Shown piece by piece: positions 6,677 to 6,848 of a stretch of 6,848 nucleotides of DNA (within the stretch, counting starts at the first letter, position 1; each line of letters starts with the position of its first letter). Origin of the DNA: Chloroflexota bacterium (GTDB lineage: Bacteria > Chloroflexota > Dehalococcoidia > JACQGW01); assembly GCA_016199325.1 (NCBI GenBank), contig JACQGW010000135.1, positions 1-6,848 of the forward strand, in the 5' to 3' direction. Both the position numbers and the translations under genes were made by a program. Below the pieces are notes generated by a model, which ran no database searches, was not told where the DNA came from, and was given only the letters and a program-made list of their open reading frames with translations.

Positions 6677-6848
6677 GAGCCGCGACCATGAGGGACCGGT
6701 CCCCCGGCGCCCATCCGAGCCGCGACCATGAGGGAGCGGTCCCCGGCGTCCTTCCGAGCCGCGACCGTGAGGGAGCGGTCCCCCGGCGTCCTTCCGAGCC
6801 GCGACCGTAAGGGAGCGGTCCCCGGCGTCCTTCCGAGCCGCGACCGTG
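6677..6848. repeat. 39/40-bp tandem repeat with internal hairpin, continuing past the window edge
   Basis: Four full units and a 14-bp partial: 6677-6716 (40), 6717-6755 (39), 6756-6795 (40), 6796-6834 (39), 6835-6848. Each starts GAGCCGCGACC and ends CCTTCC or CCATCC. The 39/40 difference is one C in the run after CGGT. Units 3 and 4 contain GACCG and CGGTC around an 8-base loop (6763-6780 and 6803-6820). Unit 2 has a 4-bp version, and unit 1 instead has the perfect palindrome GGGACCGGTCCC at 6692-6703. There are no unique spacers, so it is not CRISPR, and the 1-base length changes argue against coding. It resembles a dispersed hairpin-forming intergenic repeat amplified in tandem. Confidence 0.9.

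Noticed and set aside
6423..6689. 88-residue minus-strand open frame ending in ATGA overlap with the first hyuB
   Set aside because: It starts inside the 39/40-bp repeat and passes through both 10-bp arrays. Its 10-residue periodicity (SSCEF, SSYEF, SSQEF) is just the repeat read in frame. The ATGA overlap is built into the CATGAG repeat unit. No family is recognisable.
6677..6848. CRISPR array
   Set aside because: The units are contiguous and near identical with no unique spacers between them.

Overview
The window is GC-rich and reads as a compact accessory operon from a high-GC bacterium. The solute-binding protein has a Tat-type lipoprotein signal followed by a Pro/Ala/Thr-rich linker of about 60 residues. 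That architecture is common in Chloroflexota-like lineages, but this is an inference and no marker gene is present to confirm it. All four convincing genes are on the minus strand, so the operon reads from the right edge toward position 1.

Layout in transcription order: (a) 6427-6848 is noncoding and repeat-rich. It holds a 39/40-bp tandem repeat that runs off the window, then a short 10-bp repeat array, then a spacer of about 100 bp with a small hairpin, then a second and longer 10-bp array that runs into the first codons of the first gene. (b) 4669-6426 is a HyuB-type hydantoinase/oxoprolinase subunit (copy 1 of the operon). (c) 2867-4618 is a family 5 (Opp/Dpp-like) ABC substrate-binding lipoprotein. 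(d) 1106-2863 is a second HyuB paralogue, about three-quarters identical by eye to the first. (e) 45-1109 is a peptidase M19 (renal dipeptidase-like) zinc hydrolase. Positions 1-44 lie beyond the last stop codon and show nothing recognisable.

Spacing supports one transcript: 50 bp between hyuB copy 1 and the binding protein, 3 bp between the binding protein and hyuB copy 2, and a 4-base ATGA overlap between hyuB copy 2 and the dipeptidase. The gene set suggests uptake of a small peptide-like or cyclic amide compound, ring opening by HyuB-type enzymes, and dipeptide hydrolysis. The substrate cannot be read from sequence. No HyuA (ATPase) partner and no ABC permease or ATPase is in the window.

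The most unusual part is the 5' region. The 10-bp repeats keep exact 10-base register for about 12 units, and they supply both the apparent Shine-Dalgarno and the start codon of the first hyuB. Just upstream, the same repeats create two 7-codon mini-ORFs, each ending in TGA that overlaps the next ATG.
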